64,000 bases of DNA. Origin: Orychophragmus violaceus (Eukaryota > Streptophyta > Magnoliopsida > Brassicales > Brassicaceae). Of this stretch, positions 1 through 11,354 are shown piece by piece. The stretch lies in the NCBI GenBank assembly GCA_030180135.1, contig CM058232.1:77667001-77731000 (forward strand), in the 5' to 3' direction. The notes under the pieces were generated by a model that was not told where the DNA came from, ran no database searches, and saw nothing but the letters and a program-made list of their open reading frames with translations. The first letter of the stretch is position 1. Each line of letters opens with the position of its first letter. A program made the translations under genes and the position numbers.

Positions 1-2
1 CT

Positions 3-2699
3 ACTAGGACTGTGACTGGACACAGGATGTGTATAGACTACATGAAGCTTAATGCTGCTACTAGGAAGGATCATTTTCCTTTGCCTTTTATTGATCAGAT
101 GCTCGAAAGGTTAGCAAATCATCCTTACTACTGCTTCCTAGATGGCTACTCAGGTTTCTTTCAGATTCCCATCCATCCGGAGGATCAGGGAAAGACCACT
201 TTTACTTGTCCATATGGGACTTTTGCTTACCGTAGGATGCCTTTTGGACTCTGCAATGCACCTGCCACTTTCCAGAGATGCATGATGTCCATATTCACAG
301 ATATGATTGAGGACTTTATGGAAGTATTCATGGATGATTTCTCAGTATATGGCTCATCCTATAATGAATGCTTAGATAATCTGTGTAAGGTTCTGAAAAG
401 ATGTGAAGAGAAGCACTTAGTTCTTAACTGGGAGAAGTGTCATTTCATGGTCAGAGATGGCATTGTGCTTGGACATAAGGTGTCCGAAGCAGGAATAGAG
501 GTAGACCGCGCCAAAATCGAGGTAATGACGAACCTGCAGGCACCTGATTCTGTTAAGTCTATTAGAAGCTTTCTTGGACATGCTGGTTTCTATAGACGGT
601 TCATTAAGGATTTTAGTAGGATTGCTAGGCCACTAACTGCTTTGCTGTGTAAAGACACCAAATTTGAGTTCACTGCAGATTGTCGAACTGCATTTGAACA
701 GATCAAGCAGGCATTAGTGAGTGCTCCCATAGTTCAGCCACCGGATTGGGATTTGCCTTTCGAGGTGATGTGTGATGCAAGTGATTATGCTGTGGGAGCT
801 GTTCTTGGACAAAAGAAAGATAGAAAGCTTCATGCTATCTATTATGCCAGTAGGACACTGGATGATGCACAAAGAAACTATGCAACTACAGAGAAGGAGT
901 TGCTGGCAGTTGTCTTTGCATTTGAGAAATTTCGCTCTTATCTTGTTGGCTCTAAGGTAATTGTCCACACTGATCATTCAGCACTGAAGTATCTGATGCA
1001 GAAGAAGGATGCTAAGCCAAGATTGTTGAGATGGATCCTGTTGCTTCAGGAATTTGATATTGAAGTGAGAGACAAGAAAGGGGTTGAGAATGGAGTTGCT
1101 GATCATCTTTCGAGGATGCTAGTAGAGGAGGACGTGCCAATTAATGACTACTTGCCTGAAGAAAACGTCAATATGGTTGGGACAATCTGTGAGACAGATT
1201 TGGACAGAAATCTGCAGAACTGTCGGATTAATCGCGTTGCGTCGATCGATGCTACATCAGCGTAGATCGATGCATCTATCGGGACAGTAACGATCGATAC
1301 ACCTGACTGTGACGATCGTTGCAGTGCGGATACAGACCCAGAAACTTTTATGGTGCGGATTGGAAAGCATGAGTTCGAGATTTACGCTGTCGCAACAAAT
1401 GATCGACCATGGTATGCAGACATAGCCAATTATCTAGCTGCAGAGACTGAACCAGATAATCTGAAGGGATATGAAAAGAAGAGGTTTTTCAGAGAACTTA
1501 GGAGGTACTATTGGGATGAACCTTACCTCTATAAGCATTGTTCGGATGGCCTTTATAGAAGATGTGTTGCTGAGTCAGAAGTTCCAGATATCCTTTTCCA
1601 CTGTCACGGATCAGATTATGCAGGACATTTTGCTACATTTAAGACTGTGTCTAAGGTTTTGCAAGCAGGTTTCTGGTGGCCTACAATGTTCGCTGATACT
1701 CATTCCTTTATTTCTCATTGTGATGCCTGCCAGAGAAGAGGGAAAATTAGCATGAAGCATGAGATGCCTCAAAATTTCATTCTTGAGGTTGAGGTTTTTG
1801 ATTGCTGGGGCATAGACTTTATGGGTCCCTTTCCCTCATCTTATGGGAATAAATTCATATTAGTTGCTGTGGATTATGTTTCTAAGTGGGTAGAAGCAAT
1901 AGCCAGTCCAACCAATGACTCTTCAGTAGTCATTAAGCTGTTTAAATCTATCATATTCCCTAGATTTGGAGTACCCCGGATAGTAATTAGTGATGGAGGA
2001 TCTCACTTTATTAATAAGGTTTTTGAGAAGCTCCTGAAGAAGCATGGAGTGCATCACCGAGTTGCTACTCCTTATCACCCACAGACTAGTGGACAGGTAG
2101 AGGTTTCTAACAGACAAATCAAGGAGATCTTGGAAAAGACAGTTGGGAAGACAAGGAAAGATTGGGCAGCTAAGCTTGATGATGCTTTATGGGCCTACAT
2201 GACTGCATTTAAAACACCATTAGGGACTACTCCATTCCATTTGCTGTATGGGAAAGCATGTCATCTGCCAGTAGAACTTGAGCACAAGGCAGCATGAGCT
2301 GTAAAACAGATGAACTTTGACCTCAAACCAGCTGCAGAGAGGAGATTGATACAGCTCAATGAGTTGGATGAGATTAGACATCTTGCCTATGAGAACTCAA
2401 AGCTGTACAAGGAGAGGACTAAGGCTTATCATGATAAAAAGATTGTTTCTAGACGGTTTAAGCCTAATGACCAGGTACTTCTATACAATTCTCGTCTGCA
2501 TTTGTTTCCAGGGAAGCTGAAATCAAGATGGTCCGGTCCCTACACAATAAAGGAAGTGCGTCCATATGGAGCTGTCATTTTAATAGGCAAGGAAGGTAAT
2601 GAGTTTGCTGTAAATGGGCAGAGAGTAAAACACTATTGGGCTAAGGCCGAGATTCCAAGAGGTCAGATTTTGCCTCTGGATGCTGCACCCTCCACTTGA
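3..2699 (+). pseudogene. Athila pol (RT - RNase H - integrase), two in-frame stops, 5' partial
   Basis: One reading frame, open at the window edge, carries three domains in order. Reverse transcriptase covers about 3-650, with the catalytic FMDD at 327-338. RNase H covers about 750-1120 (MCDASDYAVGAVLG and the HTDH segment). Integrase covers about 1590-2290, with an HHCC zinc finger ending CDACQRRG, then GIDFMGP, VISDGG and GQVEVSN, consistent with a D,D35E core. A basic C-terminal domain follows to 2699. The frame is broken only by TAG at 1263-1265, between RNase H and integrase, and TGA at 2295-2297, where relatives usually have Trp. The link between RNase H and integrase contains CGATCGATGCA-like repeats encoding SIDA-type residues. 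It is nearly intact but cannot make a full polyprotein without readthrough. Confidence 0.9.
1238..1322 (+). repeat. CGATCGATGCA-type repeats inside Athila pol
   Basis: Several copies of a CGATCGATGCA-like motif lie between the RNase H and integrase domains, in the pol frame, and contain the first stop codon. The same motif returns at 2868-3016, 11540-11580, 24680-24725, 25965-26110 and 63405-63520, always in Athila DNA. Confidence 0.75.
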
Positions 2700-3528
2700 A
2701 AATTCTCATCCGTCCGGTCAAGCTATTGACCTTAAACAAGCGCTGGGTGGGAGGCAACCCACCATTAGGTACTAGTGTTTTTCTTTTTCATTTTTGGTGT
2801 TTTTGTTAGGATTTTACGTTTGTTTTTGTTTCTGGTGAGTTTATGTTTGCAGGTCTCGGCTAAATCGCAGTGCAGCGATCGACGCACTTCTGCATTGATC
2901 GTCATAACACGAAAGGAATCGCATTGCAGCGATCGTTGCGGTCCTGAGCAACGATCGACTATACACGAAAATCGCCAAGTAACGGTCGATGCACTTAGTG
3001 CAACGATCGATGCCTGAGCGACAGAGGTAACCCGACAGACATAATTCCACCTTTTCAATTTTTATTTTCTTTTTACCGAGCCTTCGCTGGACACTACTGG
3101 GGACAGTGTGTCTTAAGTGTGGGGGAGGTGCTACTGACTTTTGTTTTCTGTTTTCTTAAGAGTCAGTCCGTTTTTCAAAAAAAAAATTTTGTTTTATTGA
3201 GTCAAAATTGTTTAAGTAAGAAACTATGATTTTCTGAGAAGATTTACAAGACTTGCAGGAACTTAAGTAACCATTGGGATGAAGTTGCAGGATCTATCTA
3301 TGACTATTAGAAAACCCAGACACGGATCAACCTACTGGGAACACCCACATAACTTCAGGTATCATAGGATCCTTTTACTGACTTCAACCTTAATACTGAC
3401 TTAGATTTCTCACCTAAGGGCTTGGTATGCTTTATGTCGGATTCCCTGTTAGTTCTGACACAGCATGTAAACCTGTCCTATTTAGTCCCCTTCTCCCCTT
3501 CTATAAAGTAAAAAAAAAATATAATAAA
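2700..3528 (+). other. Athila 3' non-coding region, left part
   Basis: No gene is supported here. It holds a GCTGGGTGGGAGGCAACCC segment just after pol, CGATCGTTGCA repeats at 2868-3016, and a first GTGTGGGGGAGG purine run near 3116-3128. The same order, reverse complemented, occurs at 25440-26130 in the second Athila copy, which confirms that it is element sequence. It continues at 10829 after the copia insertion. Confidence 0.7.
2868..3016 (+). repeat. Dispersed CGATCG(A/T)TGCA repeats
   Basis: About six copies of a GCAGCGATCG / CGATCGATGC motif in mixed orientations and spacing. They match the motif family at 1238-1322 but are non-coding here. Confidence 0.75.
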
Positions 3529-3533
3529 CTGAG
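3529..3533. other. Target-site duplication of copia element (left copy, ctgag)
   Basis: ctgag immediately precedes the 5' LTR and is repeated at 10824-10828 just after the 3' LTR. Removing the element and one copy gives aaactgaggatgag, which is also present reverse complemented in the second Athila at about 25442-25456. Confidence 0.95.
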
Positions 3534-4212
3534 TGTTGGGAATGTCCTGAAATCTACTGTACTATCTCTAGAAAGTATGATAAATGTCGAGATCAGACAT
3601 AAGTCATAAATACTGGGTGATCATGATGACTTGCTAGAGCCCGCTCATGATCTATAAGTTTAGGACTTATTGCCAGTGTTGTATGATCCCAAAGGGTCAC
3701 ACACCATAGCTAACGGGAAAGTTAAATGGAATTAATACGGTAAGATGCAATGGCATTTACTGTATTAGATCAGAGAATTGGGCCAGACAAAATACAGGCT
3801 TTTGTCTGATTTGTGTCTTGGGCCCAAAAGATTAATGAGCCATTAGTCTAATGACTTGGGCCCATTAATGAGAGGTTAAGGATTTGAAAACCCTAAGGGA
3901 TTGAGCATCCCTTGCGATTTCTAGTGTGGCCGAAAACCATCTCATCCCCTCTCTACTCTCTCTGATCTGATCCATCTCTTTGGTCTAGCAGCCATCCCGG
4001 CTTGTAAGAGTGTGGATACCAAAGGAGGAGCAGGTTGTTCATCTGTTCTAACTGATCTCATCATTACCATCAATTATCCGCTGCAATCTGAAAGGTAATG
4101 ATCCAGGTTTGGTTGGTTTTATGATTCGTTTTGCAAGAACCTAGATCTGTTAAGATTATGTGTTAGGTTGAAATATGGGAATTAAACCTTGAACAAACAC
4201 CATAATCCTTCA
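3534..4212 (+). repeat. Copia 5' LTR
   Basis: It begins TGTTGGGAATGTCC and ends CATAATCCTTCA. It is nearly identical to 10145-10823 and is followed one base later by the primer-binding site. Confidence 0.95.
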
Positions 4213-4213
4213 G

Positions 4214-4225
4214 TGGTATCAGAGC
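4214..4225 (+). promoter_or_regulatory. Copia primer-binding site (initiator Met tRNA type)
   Basis: TGGTATCAGAGC, complementary to the 3' end of plant initiator methionine tRNA, lies one base after the 5' LTR. Confidence 0.92.
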
Positions 4226-5899
4226 TAAGGTCATTAGTTTCTTGTAATTTGGATCATAGGGCTGTTTAATTGTTTAGAGAATCAATTATGTTAAAATTGA
4301 TTAAAAACCATTAAAAACCCTAATTGTGCCTCGGCTTGGTTGTGTTATCATGACCGTGTGATCATGGTCGATCGATAACATAGTGCCGAGAGGAGGACCG
4401 CATGTTGAGTGATCGTGAGCCGCAAAGATCGATCCGTTGTGATCGTGATGCATGGGCTGATCACTTGATTGGGCCGATTATCGAGTGACGATGGGATGAT
4501 GATCCTCGGCATATAAGTCGATCATGGATCGATGATGAGATGAGCCGTGTGATCAGCCCTGGTTCATTCGATTGATGATCGAACATTCGGGACAAGGCAT
4601 GCGATCGATGGCCATATGACCGATCGATGATTGATCGTGATGGCGAGTGGATCGATCGCTTGACCAAGCGTGATCCGCAAGGCAGCCGCTTGGGTCTCGA
4701 ATGGATCATGGGCCAGTGGTCTTGCGTGATGGGCCGAGTTGGATCTTGGATCCGATTGTTTGGCCCGTTAAATTTTTACGTCCCGCGAATAGTCAATCGG
4801 TTAAACCGAGCTTCGCGGTTCGTTGCCCAAAACCACACCGATTATACCAGTCCATTTAATTGGCGGTTAATTGTGTGTTTAAAGCCTTAAACCGCAAGTT
4901 AAATCAAATTGGCTAAAACACTAGGTGTTTCTTCCCGGTTTTGGATTTAACTGGACCGATCCAATTTAATTGGTGGTTCAAGCGGTTAACCCAAATCGCG
5001 GTTTGCTGGAAATAATTTAATACATGGTATTATTTAATTTCTGGTTAAATCGGATTTAAATTCATAAAATTGAATTTTAACCTAAACCGAAGGCTGGTCT
5101 AAGTTTGATTTGGTTGGACCAAATAATTTAGAGCTGGTCTGGTTTAGTAAATAACCGATGGTTTTGATAGTTAATTTGGTCTTGGACCAGAATTAATAAA
5201 CCGGATCGGTTATGTCAAATTATTGGGCCAGCTGGAATTCTATGGTCTTGGGCCAAGAATTGGGCCTATAATTTGTGACCCAACCCAAAATATTTATAAA
5301 ATATTAAATTAGAAATTTCTATTTTTAGTAAGTTACTAAATTTAGAAAGTTTCTAAAATAAGAAAGTTTCCCAAAATAGTAATCTTCTATTTTTGGAAAT
5401 AAAACTGAAAATCCTCAAAAACAATATCAAGCTTGGATGTCTTTCCAATCTTGTCAGCTACTTAACGCTTATTCGATTACAGATATGGCTTACAGTGTGA
5501 GGTGCCTGTTTTCGCGTAAGTAAAGTAGTATATAGTCACTAATTTCATTGGGAGTCCCAGACTTTAGTGATTATTTGACTGTAAGAGATTGGTTTCCTTG
5601 ACTGGGCCATCGGGAGTCCCGGGCCTTGAGACATCTGGTGTATTGGGCCTTGGGCCCAATTCACAACCGAGAGTTATTGGATATAACTAGCTGTGTGTAT
5701 GCTTACCAAGTAAAGCTAATTCCGGGTGACGGCCAGTGGCCCACTTTGGATTTAGCTGAACATGGGTCTCGGAATCATTGTATTCTTATGAGGTTAAACA
5801 AAGAAATTTTGAATGCAATGCGAGTTTTCTTATAAGTTTTTAAGATTACTCTTTTATGAACTAAATAACTAAAACTCTATTTATCTCTAAATTTCAGCT
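4226..5899 (+). other. Long copia 5' leader, non-coding
   Basis: About 1.67 kb without a supported gene. It is rich in GATCGAT near 4360-4740. It also has GGGAGTCCC motifs near 5550 and 5610, and many TTAAATTGG/AACCGG segments. Short frames here lack homology I recognise. Confidence 0.6.
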
Positions 5900-6790
5900 A
5901 TGACTAGCACAAACAATCAAAACACTTTCTCGATCCGGTCTGTCCTTGAGATGGACAAACTGAACGGATCAAATTTCTTGACTTGGTCGCGGAACCTAAG
6001 GCTAGTCCTTAGGCATGAGAGAAAGGACTATGTCCTTGAGAAAGCTCTCCCCGAGAGGATCGGGTCCAAGGCCTCTCATGCAGTACGTAATGCTTGGAAT
6101 AAGCATTATGATGATGCGGTAGATGTGCGTGGTCTGATATTGGCTACCATGGACTCAGACTTGCAGAAGCAATATGAGAACATGGAGTCGCCAATAGAGA
6201 TGATCAGCAGCCTGAAATTGAGATTTCAGGAGCAGGTAAGAGTGGAGAGATACCAGTTGGTTAAATCTCTCACTAGCTGCAAGCTACCAAATGATCATCC
6301 AGTAAGTCCTCATGTCAGTAAAATGATGGGTTACATTGATAACCTGAGGAAACCGGATTATCAAGTTAGCCAAGAATTGGCAACTGAGATCATTCTGCAG
6401 TCACTGCCGTCAAGCTATGATAAGTTCGTAAGGAACTATATCAAGAAAGGCTTAACGAAGACGTTGACTGAACTGCATGATATGCTCAAGACAGTTGAGC
6501 CAAACGTGAAGAGTACCCTGTACAATCTCATGAATGAGAAGGGTAGGTTTACTGAACCTAATGCTGACAAGGGTGAAGACAAAGTTGTCCAGATTTTGAA
6601 TCATGGCAAGCGCGTGTCTTCTGAGCCCGAGTCAGATACCTCTTACGTTGATAAGTGCTGCTACTGTAAAGAGACTGGGCATTGGAAGAGAGATTGCATT
6701 AAATTCATGGAAGATTATGAGGAGTTGAAGTTGATGTATGAGACTACTTCCTCAGGTATTCATGTCATTACTTCAAGTTATACCTTATAG
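5900..6790 (+). CDS. Copia gag (UBN2-type capsid with CCHC zinc knuckle)
   Basis: The 296-residue frame starts at the first ATG after the leader. Residues 13-230 resemble the UBN2-type Gag of plant copia elements: LNGSNFLTWSRNL near the N terminus, then a helical region ending LQSLPSSYDKFV. A zinc knuckle, CCYCKETGHWKRDC, lies near residue 250. Gag would package element RNA in cytoplasmic particles. The frame ends with TAG at 6788-6790, directly before VLNTGCGTDIC. Related polyproteins typically read W-V-L-D-T-G here, so the stop and the Asp-to-Asn change probably inactivated a formerly continuous gag-pol. Gag itself looks intact. Confidence 0.88.
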   Translation: MTSTNNQNTFSIRSVLEMDKLNGSNFLTWSRNLRLVLRHERKDYVLEKALPERIGSKASHAVRNAWNKHYDDAVDVRGLILATMDSDLQKQYENMESPIEMISSLKLRFQEQVRVERYQLVKSLTSCKLPNDHPVSPHVSKMMGYIDNLRKPDYQVSQELATEIILQSLPSSYDKFVRNYIKKGLTKTLTELHDMLKTVEPNVKSTLYNLMNEKGRFTEPNADKGEDKVVQILNHGKRVSSEPESDTSYVDKCCYCKETGHWKRDCIKFMEDYEELKLMYETTSSGIHVITSSYTL

Positions 6791-9300
6791 GTATTGAATA
6801 CTGGTTGTGGCACTGATATTTGTTATAATATGCAGAGCCTGAGCAACAGTAAAACGTTGAAGGAAGGGCAAGTGGAACTGCGTGTCTGGAAGGAGCTATG
6901 GATGCTGCCTCAGCCGTAGGGTTTTCACTTGTAGATGCCTTTAAGGCTTGGTTTTGTATTAAGTAATTGCTACAATGTACCTGCTTTAAGCAGAGTTGTC
7001 TTTCATTTTCTTGTAAAGAATTTGAATGTTTTTCATTTTGATAAAGACAAGTTTTGTTCTTTTGACCTTAATGAAATGTTAATTGTAGCACCCTATTCAA
7101 GGAATGGGTTTTATATCTTAAACCAAAGAGTGCCTAAATGTAACATAAATACCAAATTGGTTTAAATCTGATGAATTAAACTTGATTTTCTTGGCATAAA
7201 TGTTTTGGTCAAATAGAGTAAGTCGGATTCAGAAACTCCATAGTTATGGACTTTTGGGCTCATTTGAATGGATATCTTATGAGACTTGAATTCTGTTTAC
7301 TGGACCAAAAGACGAAGGGCCCATCTTAGCCGAGCTAGAGAAAAGCCCAAAGGCTTATTGGACATTGAACATACTCATGTATGTGGTCCGATGAGCAGTA
7401 ATGCCAGAGAAAATTTCCTGTACTTCATTGTCTCTACTGATTGCTTCAGTGAGTATGACTGTGTTCATTTGATGAGACACAAGTCGGAATTCTTTGATAT
7501 GATCGAAAGAGTTTCAAAATGAGGTATAGAATCTGAGTGACAAAAGTATTGAGACTCTGGATTAGATCACGAGTGAGAATACTTAAGTCATTGATGGTGT
7601 GATCATCTGAAAGAGTGTGAAGTCGTTTCACAGCTCATTTCTCCTGAAAACCTGGAGGTGTTTCTATGAGAAAGAATCAGATCTTATTAGAAATGATTAA
7701 AGATGAGTCACACGAATCTTCCATGATATTCTTTAATAAAAAAAAATAACGCTCTAGAAACATCTAAGTTTACGCTGAAACAGTTCTACCAATATCAGTT
7801 AAAAGACACCACGTAAAAGTGGATTGGAATCGATCCGAATTCGTCTTTACTGAGTATTTGTAGTTGTGCTATTTCGCTGGTTGTCCTAGGGAAACCAAGG
7901 CTTGTTACTTTTACGTCCATTCTGTTTTCTAAGAAGGGAAGTTACTTTTCAAGAAGAACAGTGGGAGTAAAAGTGTAACTCGAAGAAATTCGAGAAATAC
8001 AGGAGGTTGCTCAACCTGTTGAGGGAGAGCAGCGGATGGATTTACAGATTTCTGTAGAATCTACACCTGTAGAGCCTGAAGTTCGCAGATATGAATGAAT
8101 CAGTCACTAATCCGAGAGTGATTTCTCGTCATTAGTTGAACCTGATGATCATTGAAAGTTCGCATGATCTGATGATCATTGAAAGCGACGAATCTGCGAA
8201 ATTCAAAGAAGCGAAAGTGAGCCCGGACTCCGAAAAATTACATTTTGTGTAAGTTAGCTTCATCGATCCATTCATGGATGGAAGCAAACATATCGGAGTT
8301 GGAATCTTCGTTCTGTTGAAGTTGTCAAGGTTTTGACTTGAACAAGAACGAAATGGAACTGTGCGTTTACTAATAGATAAGTGGGGGCGATGTTGCATTT
8401 CTCATATTGTATGTCGATGACATACTGATTCTCGGAAATAACGTCCCAATGCTGCAGTCGGTAATGGACTGGCTTGGGAGTTGGTTTTGTGATTGACACG
8501 GGTAAAGCCACGTATGTTCTTGGATTTTGGATCTAAAGATAGAGATCCAAAAGAGCTGGTAGGACAAAGTCAGGATTCTTAAATTGACAAAGTCCTACAC
8601 GTAATCAGCAATCCAAGAAGGGTTTTATGCCAATGTCACATGGCAATTCATTAAGCAAGATACAGTGTCCTGCGATATCTGCTGAGCTTGAATGCATGGA
8701 TAGGATTCCATATGCGTCGGCAATTGGATCTATCATGTATGCCATGACACGTACTTGTTTTGATGTAGCTTTAATGTTAAGCAAGACAAGTAAAGACCAG
8801 TCAAATCCAGCAAAGAATCACTGGATTGCCGTAAAGAATATCCTAAAGTATTTGAGGAATACTAAGGATAAGTTCTTGGTTTACGGAGAAAGTGAGGTGC
8901 TACAAGTCGATAGAGTCTGAAAGGCAAGTTTCCAATAGACAAAGATAATTCCTGGTCACAGTCCGGCTATATCTTGTGTCTGTCTGGCGGTGCAAGGCAC
9001 TGTTGCTGACTCCATGACTTAAGCTGAACATTACGCAGCTTGTAAAGCGGCGAAAGAGGTTGTTTGGAAAGAAAAGTTCATCACTGAACTTGATGTGATT
9101 CCCAGCGTAGTTGAGACTAGCTGCACATCAGAGGTCCAAACACCTTGAGGGTAGGTATAACCTATTCCGTGAGATAAATGACAGAGGTGTTAAGTAGATA
9201 AGCAAGTTTCATCGAATGAGAACGTTGCTAATCTATTAACAAAGCCACTCCTTATGCCTAAGCACGAGTCGCGGACTGTAGCTGTAGGATGAGTGAAATT
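6791..9300 (+). pseudogene. Copia pol remnants (protease, integrase, RT, RNase H)
   Basis: Pol is recognisable only in pieces, in shifting frames. A protease-like VLNTGCGTDIC starts at 6791, with the catalytic Asp replaced by Asn. An integrase-like stretch, DIEHTHVCGPM, lies near 7355-7520. A reverse transcriptase core with intact YVDD is at 8410-8421, followed by a YASAIGSIMYAM segment at 8705-8745. RNase H remnants (AEHYAACKAAKE near 9025, then RSKHLEGRYNLFRE) reach about 9300. Large parts of integrase and RT are deleted between these islands. The element cannot supply its own enzymes. Confidence 0.85.
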
Positions 9301-10132
9301 AAGATGTAGTCTTAATTTCAGTGGGAGTTTGTAAAGGGCTTTTCTAGTTGTTTTGAAAGGTTCATGTAAACATAATATTTTATGTTTATGAAATCTATGA
9401 TTTCTGGATTATTTTAACTGTGATATAAATAATCGTTCCAAAATGATTCATATCATTATATATGGGCCATCGAAGTACATGAGTAGACTTGATCCTGAAA
9501 CCCCATATTTAACGAAATGACATAAATCATAGTGTCCATAGTCGAAGGTTGTTGAATTGGAACACCAACAACCACTTGAGACTAGATTGTGTTGAGACTT
9601 ATGACCAAGTTTCGAGGGGTCATAGATGCGCGGCATCAAAGTCGACACATAGGTATATGTAGGGGAGCATATGACCGGACATGGCCCGCTGATGAGAACT
9701 CTACAAGATATTAATATATGTGTCATAAGAGGTTCTCATATACGACTATAGAGTATAGTCCTTAGACCTGAGTTCTCATGCATGTGGCTGCACATGGAGT
9801 GATACGCTTTGATCATTGTCTAACGCTGTTTCGTAACTGGGAGCTATACGGACCTTGGTTGGGTGTATCATGAATTGTGTAGTTCATAGTGATGGAACAA
9901 GATGGGAATTGTCCCTGCCGTTTAACGGAGGTAATATCTCTAGGCCAATCGGAGATTTGATAGCTGGTAAGAGAATGACCATTCCCAAACGGACTTGCCC
10001 AAGTCGTTTGCATTGTCAGTATCAAATCTGGTCCGATGAACATGGTCTGGCTATATAAGGATGACACGCATCTTGCCTTATGCCAGATCGAGATATTGAG
10101 ACAAAAGGACTAGGGAATGTAGGATTCCAGTA
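9301..10132 (+). other. Copia 3' untranslated region
   Basis: Lies between the RNase H remnant and the polypurine tract. Short frames on either strand are not recognisable, and I see no gene. Confidence 0.6.
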
Positions 10133-10144
10133 CAAGTGGGAGAT
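10133..10144 (+). promoter_or_regulatory. Copia polypurine tract
   Basis: The AAGTGGGAGA purine run abuts the 3' LTR and is the expected plus-strand primer site. Confidence 0.85.
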
Positions 10145-10823
10145 TGTTGGGAATGTCCTGAAATCTACTGTACTATCTCTAGAAAGTATGATAAATGTCG
10201 AGATCAGACATAAGTCATAAATACTGGGTGATCATGATGACTTGCTAGAGCCCGCTCATGATCTATAAGTTTAGGACTTATTGCCAGTGTTGTATGATCC
10301 CAAAGGGTCACACACCATAGCTAACGGGAAAGTTAAATGGAATTAATACGGTAAGATGCAATGGCATTTACTGTATTAGATCAGAGAATTGGGCCAGACA
10401 AAATACAGGCTTTTGTCTGATTTGTGTCTTGGGCCCAAAAGATTAATGATCCATTAGTCTAATGACTTGGGCCCATTAATGAGAGGTTAAGGATTTGAAA
10501 ACCCTAAGGGATTGAGCATCCCTTGCGATTTCTAGTGTGGCCGAAAACCATCTCATCCTCTCTCTACTCTCTCTGATCTGATCCATCTCTTTGGTCTAGC
10601 AGCCATCCCGGCTTGTAAGAGTGTGGATACCAAAGGAGGAGCAGGTTGTTCATCTGTTCTAACTGATCTCATCATTACCATCAATTATCCGCTGCAATCT
10701 GAAAGGTAATGATCCAGGTTTGGTTGGTTTTATGATTCGTTTTGCAAGAACCTAGATCTGTTAAGATTATGTGTTAGGTTGAAATATGGGAATTAAACCT
10801 TGAACAAACACCATAATCCTTCA
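10145..10823 (+). repeat. Copia 3' LTR
   Basis: 679 bp, nearly identical to the 5' LTR at 3534-4212. It ends in CCTTCA and is followed by the TSD ctgag at 10824-10828. Confidence 0.95.
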
Positions 10824-10828
10824 CTGAG
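10824..10828. other. Target-site duplication of copia element (right copy)
   Basis: ctgag, matching 3529-3533. Confidence 0.95.
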
Positions 10829-11340
10829 GATGAGTTAGTAACTCCGAAGTGGTCATGGGAATAGTAGCAAACACTATTATCTCTCATGTGATCCATGGAA
10901 TGTGTCCAAAGTACACCCCATAACGGGAAGAACACTGATAAAAAAAATAAAATGATACCCAGTGGGGAAAAATCAGTTGTTAAAGAAGGGAAAGAGAAGA
11001 AAGGGACTAGAGAAAGATAGTATGGTGGTCTAGAGCTGATAAGGTAAGAATCCATGTTCCTTTAGATCGATACTCCTTAGGTGAGACCGCACTTAAATAC
11101 TTGCAGAAGTCAGTAGGGAGAATTTGAATGCTTGAATGTGATTGTGGAGTTTACCTAGGACAGTTGCTAAGTGTGGGGGAAGTACATTGTGGTCTTGATA
11201 TCTTGTGATTGATTCTTTCAGTGGTTTACTAAGGGGAATCTGACTATTGTAGCTTCTAGGATGAAATGAGTTTCTGAAGAGTTTTCAAACCTCTTCACCA
11301 TGTTTTAGTTCTCTGTTTTGCTTGAGGGCAAGCAAAGGCT
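10829..11340 (+). other. Athila 3' non-coding region, right part
   Basis: Continues the Athila sequence interrupted at 3533. It matches the reverse complement of about 24936-25455 in the second Athila copy (for example GATGAGTTAGTAACTCCGAAG). It includes another AGTGTGGGGGAAG purine run near 11170. No gene is seen. Confidence 0.75.
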
Positions 11341-11354
11341 AAGTGTGGGGGAGT
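11341..11354 (+). promoter_or_regulatory. Athila polypurine tract
   Basis: AAGTGTGGGGGAGT directly precedes the LTR start TGATATATCATGG. Confidence 0.88.

Larger units (their letters stand above)
3534..10823 (+). mobile_element. Complete Ty1/copia LTR element inserted in Athila
   Basis: It has two 679-bp LTRs (TG...CA), a primer-binding site, an intact gag frame, a heavily corroded pol, a polypurine tract and a 5-bp TSD. I see only about two differences between the LTRs (gagcc/gatcc near 3838/10449, and cccct/cctct near 3947/10558), so the insertion is young. The interior is nevertheless dead, which suggests mobilisation in trans. Confidence 0.93.

Noticed and set aside
4461..4890. ORFs of 82-87 codons in the copia leader
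   Set aside because: Low-complexity GATCGAT translation, with no homology or start context.
9448..10067. Overlapping ORFs of 67-92 codons in the copia 3' region
   Set aside because: They occur on both strands and are unrecognised. The position fits a non-coding 3' region.
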